DNA of 64,000 bases from Bacteroidota bacterium (GCA_016721765.1 JADKHO010000001.1:496001-560000); one strand, 5' to 3'. Positions 25,365-36,870 are shown, counted from the first letter of the stretch. Numbers and translations are program-made. The notes: a model not told the origin generated them from the letters alone.

Positions 25365-28157
25365 CTATTCCACCTGAATTTTAATAACCTTACGCTGCTC
25401 CTCAGAACTAATTTTTATCAGGTATAAACCGCTTTGTAAGTCTTGAATCGAGATTTCGCAATTGTTCTTTCCCGATTCATAAGCGTTTATTACACATTGT
25501 CCAATAGCATTGTAAAGGCTAATTTGATACGCATTATTTGCGCTGAGGTTACCAATAGTTATTTTTTCTTTTGCAGGATTGGGATAAATGCTAAAAGAAT
25601 TTTGCAGAGGAAGTTTATTTTTTATTCCAAAGACAAGGCTATCGTAGGGGATTTCATTTTTATTTTTGATATTTGAGCGAGAAGTAGTTATTGCTACCAT
25701 CGCTCGTGCATCGGGATTGCAAAAATTTCTGAAAACGGTTTCAATAACATAGCGACAGGTTACACAATTTAAAGGGCTTATGTAATCGGTAAAATTAAGT
25801 TGGGTAGCAGGTAAGCTATCGGCCAAAATTGAAAAAGGTCCACTTCCGGTTGTATCAACTAGCACTCTGTATAAGCGACTTGTATCGCTAGCCCCAATAT
25901 AATCGGTCCAATACAATTTGGGAATGTTGGCCCAGCCCAAAAAACCGTATAAATAAATGCATTTATTTTCAGAAACGGCACTTAATTCACCCACATTTCC
26001 ACAACTATCGAGCACGGCAATTTTATATTTTTCGGGATGTAAATTTGGGTGGGAGGAAGTATCCAAATAACCTGCAAGTGCAGGATGAATAGTAGTATCA
26101 ATTGGTAGAAACACTCCTGCGGTTTCGCGATAAATTACATAGTTATGCGCATACGTTTCAATAGGTTGTTCCCAAAAAAGCAACACTTTTTGAGTAGCTG
26201 AATCAACTGTAGAAAAACAAATTTGTGCCGTTGGAATGGGTTTAAAATAAATGGGAAGAGCAGCTGAAATGCCCGCTCCACAATCGTTGTAACCACTCAC
26301 TATAATATTACCGGAAGTAGTGTAAGGACTAAAATTGATGCTCACTGCATTTGAATCCGGATTCCCATTAATGCTTGCCAAAGGCGGTAAAGTCCAGCTA
26401 TAAAAATCGGCATTTGCAAGTGGTGCTATACTGTAATTGATTCCATTCTGAAGTGTACAGGCGGCTGCTGAATCGAGACCGCTAATGCTACCGGCTGCTG
26501 CGGGCAAGGGTTTAAGGATAATGTTAAAATCAGCCGAAGCAGCACCGTCACCTAGCGAATTGTTACCCCAAACTTTAATTGTAGCAGCGAGAATTGAAGG
26601 GTCAAAATTAACAGTAATGGAAGGTGTTTGAGTGGTATCAGAACCACTAGCACTCATTAACCCACTAGGCAGATTCCAAATGTATTGAGTTGCATTTGTT
26701 ATAGGCGCAACGGTATACACTTGGCCGGTAGATCCTGCGCAAATAGTATCGTTTCCACTAATAACACCTGCTGATGAAGGAAGTGGGTATTGATTAAAAA
26801 GTTTACCTTGGCGGGACATTTTTGAGGCACACACCTTTCCGCCGGAAGTTACCCAAAAGCAAGCAACAGCACTATCAGCAGCGGCAACCAAGGCATAGTC
26901 GTCGTAAAAAGGAACATCATTTGGAATATGAATGTTACGTCCATTTGCAATCCATTTTAAGGCTCCGGCAGTATCTTTTAGTTGTGCTAAAAATCCGGGT
27001 GCCATGTTGGCCACCATCACTAGCTCATTTGCAGCGTTTGCAATGCTTCGTGGGGAAGGACTATACGAACCCAATTGAAAAATGCTGTCTCCGTTAAGAG
27101 TCCATTGATTGTTTCCATTTAAATCGGTTTTCTGTGCATACACATGGTAAAAAAATGCAGGCGGACGACCATCGCTCCAGGTGGTGTAAATATTATTTTT
27201 AAAATAAAGTATTGCGGGTGTTGTTTTAGAAGCAGCCACATTACTCATGCTTCGAAAATTTGGTATCCATGGAAGCGTTCCCCTTGCTGTTATTTTGGCT
27301 AAAACAATATCTGTGTTGATACTGCTTTCCCAAGTTACATATAAATTGGTGTCCTCGTCGCAAGTTAATTTCATTGCGGAATTTCCTCTCCCACCGGCCA
27401 ATGTGGAGATATCTACTTCGTTCGGAAAACTTTTTAGGCCTAAGGCATTGTAGTGTTGTACATAAATATGCGCCCCAATTCCACCGGTTGTTACCGCATA
27501 AAAAAAGCCATTGTGTTTGTCGCTGACGGAGGTCCAATAATAGCCATTTGAACTGGGTTGAAAATGATTTATAGGCCAGCGTAAATTTCCATTAAAGTCG
27601 ATTCTATTAAATCCAAATCCTTCGGAGCCACCAAAATAAACACTCGAATAATTGATAAAAAACCCGGAGTCGCTAGGCATAATATTTAACCCATTATTCG
27701 TAACCGAAATCATGGTAACTGATCGGGATGAAACGAGCGTTGCCTGAGACCATAGCGCTGTTCCATTAAATGAAAAATAATTGCAAAACAAACTATCAGG
27801 GTACACCGCAGTGTTTAAATTCCAAGCGACAACAAATCCATTTTGAGTTTTTATTGCCTTATATCCGCTGATTGTGTTTGATGAAGCAGAAAGCAGTTTT
27901 TTACCGTTCTGAGGATATTGCGGAGCGCCATATTTATTGAGGTGCTGAAAATATATGGCTGTTTTCCCATTACCGCTCCGGGCATCCAGCCACATGAGAT
28001 AGGCACCGCTATTTCCATCGTCGAAGGCTGTTATGTTACTACTTGAATTTGTAATTGAATTCACGTAATAGGTTTGAGAAGAATCCGGAATAAATTGTTG
28101 GGCTGTTGCAAATAGGGATATGAGTAGGCTTACTAGTAGGAAATAAATTTTTTTCAT
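25365..28157 (-). CDS. Secreted propeller-like protein, type A T9SS cargo
   Basis: 930 aa with the signal peptide MKKIYFLLVSLLISLFATAQ. I chose the ATG at 28157. The one at 28163 (MHMKK) is also possible and would abut the stop of the upstream gene with no gap. Residues 20-460 are a beta-rich region with loosely repeated motifs such as YAQKTDLNGNNQW and IDFNGNLRW, resembling a propeller. Two PKD-like domains follow (about 465-640), then the FnIII-like module shared by the cluster (about 645-825) with TTSRSNIKNK. The type A sorting domain (about 852-930) starts SIYPNPAKEKITIGN. It is an expected surface protein without recognisable catalytic residues. Expression is probably coupled to the upstream gene because the two nearly touch. 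Confidence 0.83.
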   Translation of the reverse strand: MKKIYFLLVSLLISLFATAQQFIPDSSQTYYVNSITNSSSNITAFDDGNSGAYLMWLDARSGNGKTAIYFQHLNKYGAPQYPQNGKKLLSASSNTISGYKAIKTQNGFVVAWNLNTAVYPDSLFCNYFSFNGTALWSQATLVSSRSVTMISVTNNGLNIMPSDSGFFINYSSVYFGGSEGFGFNRIDFNGNLRWPINHFQPSSNGYYWTSVSDKHNGFFYAVTTGGIGAHIYVQHYNALGLKSFPNEVDISTLAGGRGNSAMKLTCDEDTNLYVTWESSINTDIVLAKITARGTLPWIPNFRSMSNVAASKTTPAILYFKNNIYTTWSDGRPPAFFYHVYAQKTDLNGNNQWTLNGDSIFQLGSYSPSPRSIANAANELVMVANMAPGFLAQLKDTAGALKWIANGRNIHIPNDVPFYDDYALVAAADSAVACFWVTSGGKVCASKMSRQGKLFNQYPLPSSAGVISGNDTICAGSTGQVYTVAPITNATQYIWNLPSGLMSASGSDTTQTPSITVNFDPSILAATIKVWGNNSLGDGAASADFNIILKPLPAAAGSISGLDSAAACTLQNGINYSIAPLANADFYSWTLPPLASINGNPDSNAVSINFSPYTTSGNIIVSGYNDCGAGISAALPIYFKPIPTAQICFSTVDSATQKVLLFWEQPIETYAHNYVIYRETAGVFLPIDTTIHPALAGYLDTSSHPNLHPEKYKIAVLDSCGNVGELSAVSENKCIYLYGFLGWANIPKLYWTDYIGASDTSRLYRVLVDTTGSGPFSILADSLPATQLNFTDYISPLNCVTCRYVIETVFRNFCNPDARAMVAITTSRSNIKNKNEIPYDSLVFGIKNKLPLQNSFSIYPNPAKEKITIGNLSANNAYQISLYNAIGQCVINAYESGKNNCEISIQDLQSGLYLIKISSEEQRKVIKIQVE

Positions 28158-28163
28158 GTGCAT

Positions 28164-31100
28164 TTAATTTTCAATAATACTTAGCTTTAAATAGGCGGTA
28201 TGTTGAGGTGCAATGAGTTCAATAAAATAAATTCCAGTTTTCAAAGCGGGCAACTGCAGTTGGATGTTTTGAAAAGCGTTGGCACTTTCTACTGTTTTAT
28301 AAAACACCGTTTTTCCAGGCGCATCAAAAATACGAATCTGCAGACTTGTGAAAGCCAAATCTGCTGCAATGTTTAAAATATTTTTTGCCGGATTAGGATA
28401 CATTTTAAAGCCTTGATTAAATCCGTTTAGATTTGTAAACCCACAGCAAATAAGTGAATCAAAAATTAAATCCGCCTTATTTTTGATGTTGGAACGTGAG
28501 GTGCTTTTAGTAGCAAGGGTGCGGAAACTTGGATTGCAATTACTTTGATACACCATTTCAACCACGTAACGGCAATTCGGAAAACCGGCAGAACCAACAT
28601 CCGTGAAGCTCATCAAGGAAAGTGGTGATATATTTTTTGCAATTGAATCGTTGAATGCACCGGTTCCGGTGGTGTCTCTTAACAAATTAAAGTAGCGTGA
28701 AGAGTCATCGATACCTACATAATCGTTCCAATACAATTTGGCGACTCCGCCCCAATCAATAGAGCCATACAGTCGAATGGTTTGATGTTCAAAAGGAGCG
28801 CTAATATCGCCTACATTTCCGCAAGTATCCAATACGGCTATTTTATATTTCTCAGCTTGAATGATCGGTGTTGAGCCACTATCGATATAGGAACTAAATT
28901 CAGTATTCGAAACCGTATCGATGTTGACATACACCCCGGCTATTTCGCGAAAAATTACATATCCATCCACGTAATCTTCAATTGGCTTCTGCCATTCCAG
29001 TAAAGTTTTTTGGCTTGCTGAATCAATGGTAGCTCGACAAATTTCGGCGACAGGGATGGGAATAAAATCAATAAACAGTTCGGAAGCTACTCCATCACCA
29101 CATGCATTTTGACCTTTTACTTGAATGAGGCCGGAAGCGGAAAATGCACTGAAATTAACCGTAATCGAATTGCTTGTAGAGTCACCAAAAAAGCTTGCTC
29201 CGGGCGGCAATGACCAAGAATAGTTTGAGGCATAAGGTATCGAATCAATAAAATACGAAATCAAATTTTGGTTGATACAAGCAGTTACAAAACTTTCTCC
29301 GGTAATTGCGCCTGCACTATCGGGAGAAGCGATACATTGTATGGTAATAAAATAATCCTCGGTTTCACCATCACCCCCACCTTCGCTGTAAAAGAAGTCG
29401 CATGCACTGGTTGAATCATTCACATCATTCTCGGAGCCATAGCGAATGCGCATTCCGGTTAAGGCTGCATTGGCTGAATTAGGGATTGTAATTTCGACAG
29501 AATCCTCGAACCCGGGAGTGGATGAATCTGTTATTTTGTAATACTCATTTTTTTCAAAATTTCCATTCACATTATAATCAATCCAACATGAAATTGGCCG
29601 ACTTTCGGTTGTAGAAATTTTTAATTTATAAGTACTGTCATGATAAAGTATACACGTAGTATTTCCTGTAGGTGGATAAACAGATAGCGCACTTTCATTT
29701 ACATAAGGGGAAGTAGTGCTTGCATTATTTAATGGAGTTCCTACTATGCTCACCCGATTGATAAATATAGTGGTTAAAGATTCCTGACCACCCAATGTGT
29801 CGGAACAATAGCACAAATTAGAAGGGCGCATGGCTATTTTAATACTTTGCGATGTGGCTGAATTTCCTGCTCCACAGGATACTAAACAACGGTAAAAAGC
29901 AGTAGCATTTTGCACCACTTTTAATACAGTATCGGTTGCATTAAGTATGGATTGCCAACTTATCGAATCATTGGATTTTTCCCATTGATAGGTTAATCCG
30001 TTGGCTAGTTCAGCACCTATTAAATGAATAGAAGTTTTATCACCGGCACACAAGTCATTTAATCTTGAAAATGCTCCTCCTGCATTAGGCAAACCACTAC
30101 AAACAGGAGCCGGCAAAATAGAAATTAAATAATCTTCTGTTTCTCCTTCATAAATACTTCTACAAGGATCCGGTTGGTTGTAATCATCAGAACTGAGTTT
30201 GACTCTTAATCCGGTAATACCGGTGAGTGCGTTATAAGGAATCGTAATAAAACCGCTAATCTTATTACCATAGATTTGTTGCACATTAATACCATTAAAA
30301 ACATTTTCGCTAATTGGATTAAATTGTGTGTCATGATTGTAATCAATATATATTGCAACCCTATTATTAGAAATAAAGGAAGAAGACGAAATACCCGTAA
30401 CAGAAACAGAATCTTTGACACCCGGCACAAATGATTGCGGTGTAAGATTTCTAAAATCGGAATAAATAGCTGTTGCAGTGGGATTGTTGAGCATTGCAGT
30501 ATCCGTGCCATTGTTTAAGCCACCATAGGTAAAATTTCCAATGTTTAATTGATTCGAATTTCCCAATAGGGAAGTATTGCAATAGCATAAATAAAATGGA
30601 TTCACTTTGATATTTACTACCGAAGAAGTATCTGAAAGTGCTGAATTTACACAAGTAGTAATGCAACGGTAATAACTATCCGTAACAACGCTTGTAACAA
30701 ATTCAGTGTAATTCGCGCCACTTACATTTAGCCAATTGTTGCTATCGGGCGATATTTGCCATTGATATTGGATATCAGCGGCGATGCTGTTACCCACCAA
30801 GCTTAGTCTAAAAAGTGTGTCAGCACAAACTGTGGAATCGCTGCTCGAAGCAAGTCCTGCAATTGGGTTTAAACTGCATGGTGGTGCGCTTAAAATAGTA
30901 ACTAAATAGTCTTCCGTTTCGCCGTAATAATAAGTCCCACAAGCACGGGCCTTCTCACCGGTTCCAACCAATACAACGCGCATTCGGGTAGTTCCGGGCA
31001 ATGAATTCAGGGATATAGTTACATTCGTACTTGCTGAAAAAACACCGCTATCGCCATTCATACTACCTGCGGTGATTTTCTCGTACAATTCGTCAAAAAT

Positions 31101-32057
31101 ACTGTCGTGATTATAGTCGATGTAAGCAGCATAAGAGTTTGCTCTGAAAAATGAAGTCTTTGCAATTTGGTTGATAGAAAAAGTATAATTTACTCCTTGG
31201 GTATAGTTTTGTGCAGTTAAATTGGTAAAGTCATTGTAGTTTCCAATCGCAGAAAGATTGTTTTGAGCCGGGTTTGGATTTCCATTGGATAAAGTACCAA
31301 AAGTTACCTTTCCAATATCGTAGGAATCATACTGTGAAATTGGACCCGAAACACAGAAGGGTGAACGCGGTAAAATGCTGGCAGCAAAAACATGCAGCAC
31401 AGAAGCAGCATTAGCTTTTGAAATAGCAATTCGCTTTATTAATTTGGTTGAAGTTATCGGCAAATCAATTTCATATAACCTGGGATTATCTGCGTCAAGA
31501 GCGGGATCCGGAGCATTTAAAAAAGTACGACCAATACCTTTAGCGGCATAAGGAGTTCCTCCATACCAATCGGAAATGGTAACATTGGTAAAGCTTGTGT
31601 TAGTATTGTCGGTAAAAATTACATTAATGGTACATACAGATGAACCACCACCTGATGTTGCAAGCAAGTACATATTATAAGCACTTTGTGGAACAGCAAA
31701 ATTAAGGGAACCAGAATTAGTGGTATTGTCTAATCTTAAAGAATTGTAATTCCAATAGGGTTGTAAAAAAAAGTAATTCCCTGGAGTTGCCTGGCTATAT
31801 ATGATTCGATTGCTTGGCAGAAAGAAATCTGCAGTTGAATCGGTGGGTGAATGTCGAAATGTGCTATCGATGAAATAGTAGCCTGCATTATCCGCATCGG
31901 CTCCGGTAGAGGTGGAAGTCGAAGGTAAACCAGTTCCATCGGCAACCACATCTTTTGTAAAACCGGTAAGTGTTACCGGTAAATAGTTGTTTTGAGCAGC
32001 TGCGCTTAGAATCAGGACTAGAAGAAAAATGGTGAAAAGCGATTTTATTTTTTTCAT
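28164..32057 (-). CDS. Secreted GEVED-domain protein, type A T9SS cargo
   Basis: 1297 aa with a signal peptide ending LSAAAQ. The N-terminal 230 residues are a unique beta-rich region. Three GEVED-type domains follow at about 234-386, 489-645 and 747-907. Each shows the paired hallmarks xYIDYNxDxxF and GETEDYLVTI (the third as WIDYNVNGNF and GETEDYFITI), a family common in secreted Bacteroidota proteins. Ig-like spacers lie between them. The cluster cassette closes the protein: a PKD-like domain (about 912-1005), FnIII-like module with STSRSNIKNK (about 1005-1190), and type A sorting domain from about 1212 (KMYPNPAKNILNIAAD). The module is closest to that of the neighbouring leucine-rich protein. 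The aspartate-rich GEVED loops suggest calcium binding, but this is inference. Confidence 0.85.
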   Translation of the reverse strand: MKKIKSLFTIFLLVLILSAAAQNNYLPVTLTGFTKDVVADGTGLPSTSTSTGADADNAGYYFIDSTFRHSPTDSTADFFLPSNRIIYSQATPGNYFFLQPYWNYNSLRLDNTTNSGSLNFAVPQSAYNMYLLATSGGGSSVCTINVIFTDNTNTSFTNVTISDWYGGTPYAAKGIGRTFLNAPDPALDADNPRLYEIDLPITSTKLIKRIAISKANAASVLHVFAASILPRSPFCVSGPISQYDSYDIGKVTFGTLSNGNPNPAQNNLSAIGNYNDFTNLTAQNYTQGVNYTFSINQIAKTSFFRANSYAAYIDYNHDSIFDELYEKITAGSMNGDSGVFSASTNVTISLNSLPGTTRMRVVLVGTGEKARACGTYYYGETEDYLVTILSAPPCSLNPIAGLASSSDSTVCADTLFRLSLVGNSIAADIQYQWQISPDSNNWLNVSGANYTEFVTSVVTDSYYRCITTCVNSALSDTSSVVNIKVNPFYLCYCNTSLLGNSNQLNIGNFTYGGLNNGTDTAMLNNPTATAIYSDFRNLTPQSFVPGVKDSVSVTGISSSSFISNNRVAIYIDYNHDTQFNPISENVFNGINVQQIYGNKISGFITIPYNALTGITGLRVKLSSDDYNQPDPCRSIYEGETEDYLISILPAPVCSGLPNAGGAFSRLNDLCAGDKTSIHLIGAELANGLTYQWEKSNDSISWQSILNATDTVLKVVQNATAFYRCLVSCGAGNSATSQSIKIAMRPSNLCYCSDTLGGQESLTTIFINRVSIVGTPLNNASTTSPYVNESALSVYPPTGNTTCILYHDSTYKLKISTTESRPISCWIDYNVNGNFEKNEYYKITDSSTPGFEDSVEITIPNSANAALTGMRIRYGSENDVNDSTSACDFFYSEGGGDGETEDYFITIQCIASPDSAGAITGESFVTACINQNLISYFIDSIPYASNYSWSLPPGASFFGDSTSNSITVNFSAFSASGLIQVKGQNACGDGVASELFIDFIPIPVAEICRATIDSASQKTLLEWQKPIEDYVDGYVIFREIAGVYVNIDTVSNTEFSSYIDSGSTPIIQAEKYKIAVLDTCGNVGDISAPFEHQTIRLYGSIDWGGVAKLYWNDYVGIDDSSRYFNLLRDTTGTGAFNDSIAKNISPLSLMSFTDVGSAGFPNCRYVVEMVYQSNCNPSFRTLATKSTSRSNIKNKADLIFDSLICCGFTNLNGFNQGFKMYPNPAKNILNIAADLAFTSLQIRIFDAPGKTVFYKTVESANAFQNIQLQLPALKTGIYFIELIAPQHTAYLKLSIIEN

Positions 32058-32101
32058 CTTTTTAGGGGTGTTTCAAAAGTTAATGAGCCCTATTCGCTAG
32101 C

Positions 32102-35100
32102 TCAATCTATTATTAATTTTGTTATATAAAAATAGATTCCTGATTGTATATTCAAAAAATAAACACCTTTTTCAATTCCTTTTAAGTTCATAAGAACATT
32201 TGATTTTGGTGTATTCAATAACATTTCCTTACGCACTGTTTTACCCAGTAAGTTGTAAATAATAATTTCATTTATAAGTTCCTTTGTATTCAGTTGAATG
32301 GATAGCAAATCGTGCGTAGGGTTAGGATAAATTTTTATACCTTGAAAGTGCTTCTCAAAATCTGCAATACCTACTCCGGTTGAATCAAACAAGGTTGTTT
32401 TATTTTTAATATTTGAACGCGAAGTACTTTTCGTTGCGAGCACCCGTTGAGTAGGTGTGCAATTGCTATTGAAAATCATTTCTACCACATAACGGCATAA
32501 GGGATGTATTGCGGAGGTTAAATCTGTATTCGACATCAAAACCAACGGGCTGATGTGGCTTGCCAGTGTATCGTTAAACGGCCCATTTCCAAGCGTATCG
32601 CGCAGTAAATTAAAATAACGACTGCTATCATTAATTCCGATGTAATCTGTCCAATAGAGCTTTGCAAAACCACCCGGTTGGATACTTCCGTAAAGTCGAA
32701 TGGTTTGATGTTCAAAAGGCGCACTTAAATCACCAATATTTCCGCAACTATCTAATACTGCAATTTTATATTTTTCGGCTTGGATAGTTGGATGTGAGCC
32801 GGTATCTAAATAGGAACTAAATGCTGCATTTGAAACTGTATCGATATTTACAAAAGCACCAGCGTTTTCGCGGTAAATTACATATCCATTTATATAACTT
32901 TCAATTGGTTTTTGCCATTCGAGTATTGTTTTTTGACTAGCGGAATCAACGGTGGCGCGGCAAATTTCGGCAAGTGGGATAGGTTTAAAATTGATGGCAA
33001 GAGTAGATGTTGGTCCATTTCCACAAAGATTTTTTCCCTTAACTGAGATAGCACCCGAGACGGAATAAGGGCCATAATTTACTTGTATCACATTGGAGTT
33101 GGCTGCACCAACAATATTGGCAAAAGGTGGTAAAGTCCATTGATAGGCTAGTGCATTTGCAATCGTATCGATGCTGTAAATAATACCCAATTGATTAGAA
33201 CACGCACTTACAGAAGTTGTCCCCACAATGAGTCCTGCTGCAGCCGGGAATGTGCAGGAGCAAGTTAAACTAAATGTGGCAATAGGATCAATGTATGCAA
33301 ACCAATTCGCTTGCATGTAACTTGTATCATCCACCTGAATACAAAGCAAATTGGGGTTACCGGTTGCATCAAAATCCTGAATATTTGTGTTGTTCCCATT
33401 TTGGATGTTGAGGTAAATCAATTGGTTGTTTAATGCATCCAAATATTCGAATGAACTCAACATGGAAAGGTTGAGGTGTGTAATTTGATTGTTGCCGCAA
33501 TATAAAGTGGAAAGGGCAGCATTGTTTGACACATCCAAAACAGTTAAATTATTGTTACGGCAATACAATTCCACAAGTGAAGTATTTGCTGAAACACTGA
33601 GTGCATTCAATTGATTATTTGAACATTTTAAACTTGTAAGTTGTGTATTTGCAGTGATATCAAGACTCGTTAAATTATTGTTGGAACAGTTCAAGGCACT
33701 TATTGCTGTGAATGCTGAAATTCCAATCAAATTGGAAATCGCTAGATTTGAAACATCTAAAATCCCTGTATATGCAGCTGCTTCCGAACATTCAATCTCA
33801 GTGTTTCCATTTGTATTTATTGCAGAATTTGTAACCAATGCAGCTTTAAAATTTGCATCCGGAATGGCAACCAAACATTGCAGACAAGAATTACCAAAAG
33901 ACATCGACGCATCAATTCCTGAGCCCCAATTAGCACTTGAATAAAGCGAGTCATCCACCTGAATACAGGTTAAAGCGGGTTTATTTTTTGAATTGTAATG
34001 AGAGACATTTGTGTTGTTCCCATTTTTGACATTCAAAGTGGTAAGTTGATTATTTGGGCAATCCAGATACACTAGGGCTGAATTGAAGCTGAGATCCAAG
34101 CTATTTAATTGATTTGCGTTACAATGTAAACCGGCTAATATCAACTGAGCCGAAACATCTAGGGAGGTAATCTGATTGTTGTTGCAGCGCAAATCGGTAA
34201 TGCCCGGATTGTTGCTAACATCAATTGTGCTTAACTGATTAGCCCCGCAATTTAGGTAATACAATAATGGGTTATTAGCAACGGAAAGTGCCGAAATTGA
34301 ATTGTTGCTGCAAGCCAAATAATTTAAAAGCAGGTTGGTTGAAACATCCAGATTTGATAAGTTATTATTGCTACAATTGAGTTCTAAAAGGGCTGTGTTA
34401 TTTGAAACGTTTAAACCAGTTAATTGATTGGCGTTGCATCGAAATACTTGCAGAAAATTATTACTAGTTACATCAATTGAATCAATCAGGTTTGCAGCAC
34501 AAAATAACACGCGCAACGAATCGCTTGCAGATACATCCAGCTTAGTTAATTGATTGTTATTGCAATTTAAACTTTGAAGTGCAGTGTTTGAAGTAACATC
34601 CAAATTTATTAATTGATTATTAGAGCAGTCCAAATGAGCAAGATGCGTATTTAAATTTAAGGTTAAGCTATTAAGTTGATTTTGGGAGCAAAGTAAAACC
34701 GGAATCGAAACAAATGCTTCGATTCCGGTTAAATCAGTAATGCCCTTATTTTGAACATTAATACTATCAGCGTAAGCATCAGCTTCACTTACTTGAATTT
34801 CGGAATCGGCATTAATATTAATGGCTGGATTAGCTACCAATGCCGATTTAAAATTAGGATCAGGAATGTTTACAATAGGCAACGAGCAATTTGTACTAAA
34901 TACAGCTGTAGATCCCGTGACTCCTGGTCCAGCCCAAAATGAATTTGCATAAACCGTATCATCCACTTCTATGCAAAACAAATTTGGATTCTGCCATAAT
35001 GAAGGTGGAAGCATATTACTATTGTTACCATTTTTGAGATTCAAACGCGTTAACAAATTACTATCACAATATAATTCAACAAGATTCGGATTATTTGAAA

Positions 35101-35950
35101 AATCAAGACTTGTTAATTTATTCCTTTCGCAATGGAAAGTAACTAATGAAATATTGGTTGAAACATCCAAGTTTATAAGCATATTTTGACCGCAATAAAT
35201 ACCCCACAAACTAGCACATCCAGTTGTTTTTATATTACTTAACTGAGAATTTCTGTCACAGCCCAAAGTTTCAAGTAAATGACAATTCGAAACATCAAGG
35301 TTTTTAATTTTTGTATTAGTAATAGAAAGTTGAACAAGTGAACTATTCGTGGACAAGTCTAGAGTATCGATTAGGCCGTTTGAAATATATAAATTATGAA
35401 GTGAATTGCACCCTGTTAGCTTAAGGGTGTTTAAATTGTTAAATCCTAAACCTACAGTATATAATGAGGATAAATTAGAAAGATCCAAATCTTGTAGTTG
35501 ATTCCCTGAGCACCCTAGCACATATAAGGATGGGCAAGCTGAAACATCAAGACTTACTAATTGATTGCTTTCGCAGAGAAGAATGGTTAGCGAGAAGTTA
35601 TTTCCAATAGTTAAACTCGATAATTGATTCCCCCCGCATTTAATATTATCTAGTAACAAGTTGTTAGATAAATCCAGGTTAGATAACAGATTGTATCTGC
35701 AGTCTAGCCGAGTTATTAAAGTAAATGCTTCAATACCTTGAAGGCTTGAAATATTACGGTTAAAAACACTTATTGTGTCTTGATAAATAGCAGCTTCACT
35801 TACTTGTATTTGCCCATCCCCATTAGTATTAATAGCTGTATTTGCAAGCAAAGCTGCCTTAAAGTTAGGGTCAGGAATGCTTACAATTTGTGCCCTTACC
35901 CATAGTCCTGAAAAAATTGCCATAAGGGCTAAAAGAAATTGCCTTTTCAT
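32102..35950 (-). CDS. Secreted leucine-rich-repeat protein, type A T9SS cargo
   Basis: 1282 aa with signal peptide to about WVRAQ (21). Three blocks of leucine-rich repeats begin at about residues 22, 357 and 693. Each is introduced by the cap IPDPNFKAALxxNxAINxNGD with SEA, followed by units of about 21 residues of the form LDVSxNxxLxxLxCxxNQL. Each block ends with a cysteine-capped ICVQVDD-like sequence (FCIEVDD, TCIQVDD, LCIQVDD). A PKD-like domain (about 900-990), the FnIII-like module with STSRSNIKNK (about 996-1185) and a type A sorting domain (from about 1203, KIYPNPTHDLLSIQL) follow. The curved LRR face is a likely protein- or glycan-binding surface; no ligand can be named. The three blocks look like internal duplications of a whole LRR domain. 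Confidence 0.87.
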   Translation of the reverse strand: MKRQFLLALMAIFSGLWVRAQIVSIPDPNFKAALLANTAINTNGDGQIQVSEAAIYQDTISVFNRNISSLQGIEAFTLITRLDCRYNLLSNLDLSNNLLLDNIKCGGNQLSSLTIGNNFSLTILLCESNQLVSLDVSACPSLYVLGCSGNQLQDLDLSNLSSLYTVGLGFNNLNTLKLTGCNSLHNLYISNGLIDTLDLSTNSSLVQLSITNTKIKNLDVSNCHLLETLGCDRNSQLSNIKTTGCASLWGIYCGQNMLINLDVSTNISLVTFHCERNKLTSLDFSNNPNLVELYCDSNLLTRLNLKNGNNSNMLPPSLWQNPNLFCIEVDDTVYANSFWAGPGVTGSTAVFSTNCSLPIVNIPDPNFKSALVANPAININADSEIQVSEADAYADSINVQNKGITDLTGIEAFVSIPVLLCSQNQLNSLTLNLNTHLAHLDCSNNQLINLDVTSNTALQSLNCNNNQLTKLDVSASDSLRVLFCAANLIDSIDVTSNNFLQVFRCNANQLTGLNVSNNTALLELNCSNNNLSNLDVSTNLLLNYLACSNNSISALSVANNPLLYYLNCGANQLSTIDVSNNPGITDLRCNNNQITSLDVSAQLILAGLHCNANQLNSLDLSFNSALVYLDCPNNQLTTLNVKNGNNTNVSHYNSKNKPALTCIQVDDSLYSSANWGSGIDASMSFGNSCLQCLVAIPDANFKAALVTNSAINTNGNTEIECSEAAAYTGILDVSNLAISNLIGISAFTAISALNCSNNNLTSLDITANTQLTSLKCSNNQLNALSVSANTSLVELYCRNNNLTVLDVSNNAALSTLYCGNNQITHLNLSMLSSFEYLDALNNQLIYLNIQNGNNTNIQDFDATGNPNLLCIQVDDTSYMQANWFAYIDPIATFSLTCSCTFPAAAGLIVGTTSVSACSNQLGIIYSIDTIANALAYQWTLPPFANIVGAANSNVIQVNYGPYSVSGAISVKGKNLCGNGPTSTLAINFKPIPLAEICRATVDSASQKTILEWQKPIESYINGYVIYRENAGAFVNIDTVSNAAFSSYLDTGSHPTIQAEKYKIAVLDSCGNIGDLSAPFEHQTIRLYGSIQPGGFAKLYWTDYIGINDSSRYFNLLRDTLGNGPFNDTLASHISPLVLMSNTDLTSAIHPLCRYVVEMIFNSNCTPTQRVLATKSTSRSNIKNKTTLFDSTGVGIADFEKHFQGIKIYPNPTHDLLSIQLNTKELINEIIIYNLLGKTVRKEMLLNTPKSNVLMNLKGIEKGVYFLNIQSGIYFYITKLIID

Positions 35951-36007
35951 ATTACTCCTTTTAGGATTAATAACTAATAATTAATATTATTCTATCCCAC
36001 TAACAAC

Positions 36008-36870
36008 TTAATCCACATTCAACTTCGATACATATTCCTTTTCCGCAGTTTTTATGCGCACAAAATAAAGTCCTCGTGTTAGCCCATTCAGCGGCAATTG
36101 CACCACCTCCGCATTTTTATAAAAAGAGGAGTCCGCTTTTAAAACTTCCCTACCGAGCATATCATATATGGAAACTCCGTATTTCAAGGAGGCATCTTTT
36201 AATACAATACTCACTAAATCTTTAGCAGGATTAGGGTAAATTTTAAAGGCAGGTTCAGGCTTTGGAAAGACCGGCACTCCTGTAAAAAATGTAATGCTGT
36301 CTGTTAAAAGGCTTTTATTCTTGATGTTGGAGCGGGAGGTACTTTTAGTTGCTAATGTCCGTAAATTGGGATCACAATTTATGTCAGAGAACATATCGAT
36401 GTAATAGCGACAGTTTGCAAATGCGCCGGAACTGGCATCGGTATAACTTAAAGTGGTTTTAGGAAGATTAGTCGCGATAATGGTAAAATTGCCCGTACCT
36501 GTGGAATCACGCATTACATTGTAATAGCGATTCGGATCAGGGTTTCCAATGTAATCAGTCCAATATAATTTGGCAATACTTCCTGCTCCTACGTAACCAT
36601 AAAGATACATTGTGCGGTGTTCAAATATGGCGCTAGTGTCCCCAACGTTTCCACAGCTGTCGAGCACTGCAATTTTGTATTTTTCGGATTTAAGTTCGGG
36701 ATGTGAAGCAGTATCTAAATAACTTGCTGGTGGAACATTTGGAACGGTATCAATTGCCGTAAAAGCTCCGGCTACTTCACGAAAAACAACATAGCTGTTA
36801 ACATAACTCTCAGTAGCCCTTTGCCAGGATATTATTGTTTTTTGCGTAAGCGAATCAACGGTGGCACTGC
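36008..36870 (-). repeat. Near-identical 3' gene segment, copy 1
   Basis: The last roughly 860 bp of this gene (FnIII-like module, linker and sorting domain) match the last roughly 865 bp of the neighbouring gene at 39925-40789 almost base for base. I count about 21 amino-acid differences over 287 residues, while the sequences immediately upstream are only distantly related. Confidence 0.85.
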